From NCBI GenBank assembly GCA_022843345.1, contig JALHNW010000125.1, forward strand, positions 1 to 5,977: DNA of 5,977 nt, written 5' to 3'. The notes beneath the pieces were generated by a model. The model was not told the DNA's origin and did not search any database. It was given only the letters and a program-made list of their open reading frames with translations. This DNA is from Rubritepida sp. GTDB lineage: Bacteria; Pseudomonadota; Alphaproteobacteria; Acetobacterales; Acetobacteraceae. Each line of letters begins with the position of its first letter. The stretch's first letter is position 1. This document shows positions 5,263 through 5,977 of this stretch, piece by piece. Made by a program: the position numbers and the translations under genes.

Positions 5263-5977
5263 TCACTCCATGCTGATACGCGGCCCCGTGGCCTGTGCGG
5301 GCGCGGACACCTTCTCCCACAGCCGCGCGGCGATGGCGCGGTAGGCGCCGGCCTCGTGGCTCTCGGGCGCGGCCAGCACGATGGGGGTGCCGGCATCGGC
5401 CATCTGGCGGATGGCGAGCTTCAACGGCAGCTCGCCCAGGAACTCGGCGCCCAGGCGCCCGGCCTCGGCGCGCGCGCCGCCATGGCCGAAGATGTCCGTC
5501 CGCTCGCCGCATTTGGGGCAGCAGAAGAAGGACATGTTCTCGATCAGGCCCAGCACGGGGACGTTCACCTTCTCGAACATCCGCACGCCGCGGCGGGCGT
5601 CTATGAGCGCCACGTCCTGCGGGGTGGAGACGATCACCGCGCCGGCCAGCGGCACGCGCTGGGACATGGTGAGCTGCGCGTCGCCCGTGCCGGGCGGCAT
5701 GTCCACCAGCATGATGTCCAGCTCGCCCCACTCCACCTGGCCCATCATCTGCTCCAGCGCGCCCATCACCATGGGGCCGCGCCAGACCATCGGCGTCTCC
5801 TGCTCCACCAGGAAGCCGATGGACATGGCCTTCAGGCCCCAGCGGCTGATGGGGATGATGCGCTGGCCCTGGGTGCGCGGCTTCTCCTGCGTGCCCAGCA
5901 TCTGCGGCAGGGAGGGGCCGTAGATGTCGGCGTCCAGCAGGCCCACGCGCAGCCCCTGGGCGGCCAGCGCCACGGCG
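5263..5977 (-). CDS. mrp: Mrp/ApbC-family P-loop NTPase, Fe-S cluster carrier (partial, N-terminus off the right edge)
   Basis: 238 codons of the C-terminal part of an Mrp/ApbC (Nbp35-like) protein, which carries and delivers Fe-S clusters to apoproteins in an ATP-dependent way in the cytoplasm. The frame is open through the window edge, so the P-loop (GKGGVGKS) and any N-terminal MIP18-like domain lie outside. Visible hallmarks in order: GLRVGLLDADIYGPSLP, just after the Walker A helix; MVWRGPMVMGALEQ; the Walker B/switch region LVDMPPGTGDAQLT; and ENMSFFCCPKCG, whose CPKC supplies the CxxC cluster ligands, followed by DIFGHGGA. The C-terminus (about PISME) is at TGA 5265-5263. A GTG at 5973 is internal, not the start. 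The gene is followed by a small exported-protein gene on the same strand. Confidence 0.95.
   Translation of the reverse strand, partial: AVALAAQGLRVGLLDADIYGPSLPQMLGTQEKPRTQGQRIIPISRWGLKAMSIGFLVEQETPMVWRGPMVMGALEQMMGQVEWGELDIMLVDMPPGTGDAQLTMSQRVPLAGAVIVSTPQDVALIDARRGVRMFEKVNVPVLGLIENMSFFCCPKCGERTDIFGHGGARAEAGRLGAEFLGELPLKLAIRQMADAGTPIVLAAPESHEAGAYRAIAARLWEKVSAPAQATGPRISME

Noticed and set aside
3915..5396. 493-codon minus-strand open frame running across five genes
   Set aside because: Crosses the HD, 2H, small exported and mrp genes in another frame, is Pro/Arg/Ala-rich, and shows no domain.
5971..5973. GTG as the start of mrp
   Set aside because: The frame continues to the window edge, and the sequence after this codon belongs downstream of the P-loop, so the gene is cut by the window and does not start here.
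1..5977. Mobile elements, CRISPR array, tRNA/rRNA genes, phage or defence genes
   Set aside because: Coding is near-continuous, with no transposase motifs, no regular repeats and no tRNA-like cloverleaf noticed. No stretch over 300 bases lacks a gene.

Overview
The window is a gene-dense, very GC-rich stretch of chromosome from an alphaproteobacterium. The best guess is Rhodospirillales/Acetobacteraceae (a Roseomonas-like genome), based on the pyrF-trpF-trpB-trpA order, the style of the protein sequences and the heavy G/C bias at third codon positions. That placement is inference. No database search was possible. No mobile element, CRISPR array, tRNA or rRNA was seen.

Plus strand, 1-4827: one uninterrupted gene train. 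It opens with the 3' end of pyrF (pyrimidine synthesis). Then come trpF, trpB and trpA, three of the last steps of tryptophan synthesis. These are followed by thyX (flavin-dependent thymidylate synthase), an HD-domain phosphohydrolase of the YfbR/HDDC2 type, and a 2H-phosphoesterase ('2'-5' RNA ligase' family). Nearly every junction overlaps: GTGA (pyrF/trpF), TGATG (trpB/trpA), ATGA (trpA/thyX), GTGA (thyX/HD) and GTGA (HD/2H). The only gap is 25 bases between trpF and trpB. This is the layout of a single translationally coupled operon. The upstream promoter and leader lie outside the window.

Minus strand, 4817-5977: a small gene for an exported protein of unknown function (4817-5137) lies downstream of the 3' part of an mrp/apbC-type P-loop NTPase for Fe-S cluster assembly (5263-5977, N-terminus beyond the right edge). 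The 125-base gap between them carries a strong ribosome binding site and GC-rich inverted repeats. The small gene converges on the plus-strand train, and their 3' ends overlap by 11 bases.

Functionally, the train joins pyrimidine synthesis, tryptophan synthesis and dTMP synthesis to two small phosphohydrolase/phosphoesterase genes. The most notable part is the trpA-thyX-HD-2H extension. From memory, accD and folC more usually follow trpA in related alphaproteobacteria, so the extension may be an unusual nucleotide-metabolism appendage to the trp genes. Active-site substitutions in ThyX (Trp222) and TrpB (Cys386), and an ambiguous trpA start, also deserve a check. The enzymes themselves belong to known families; no wholly new system is evident.
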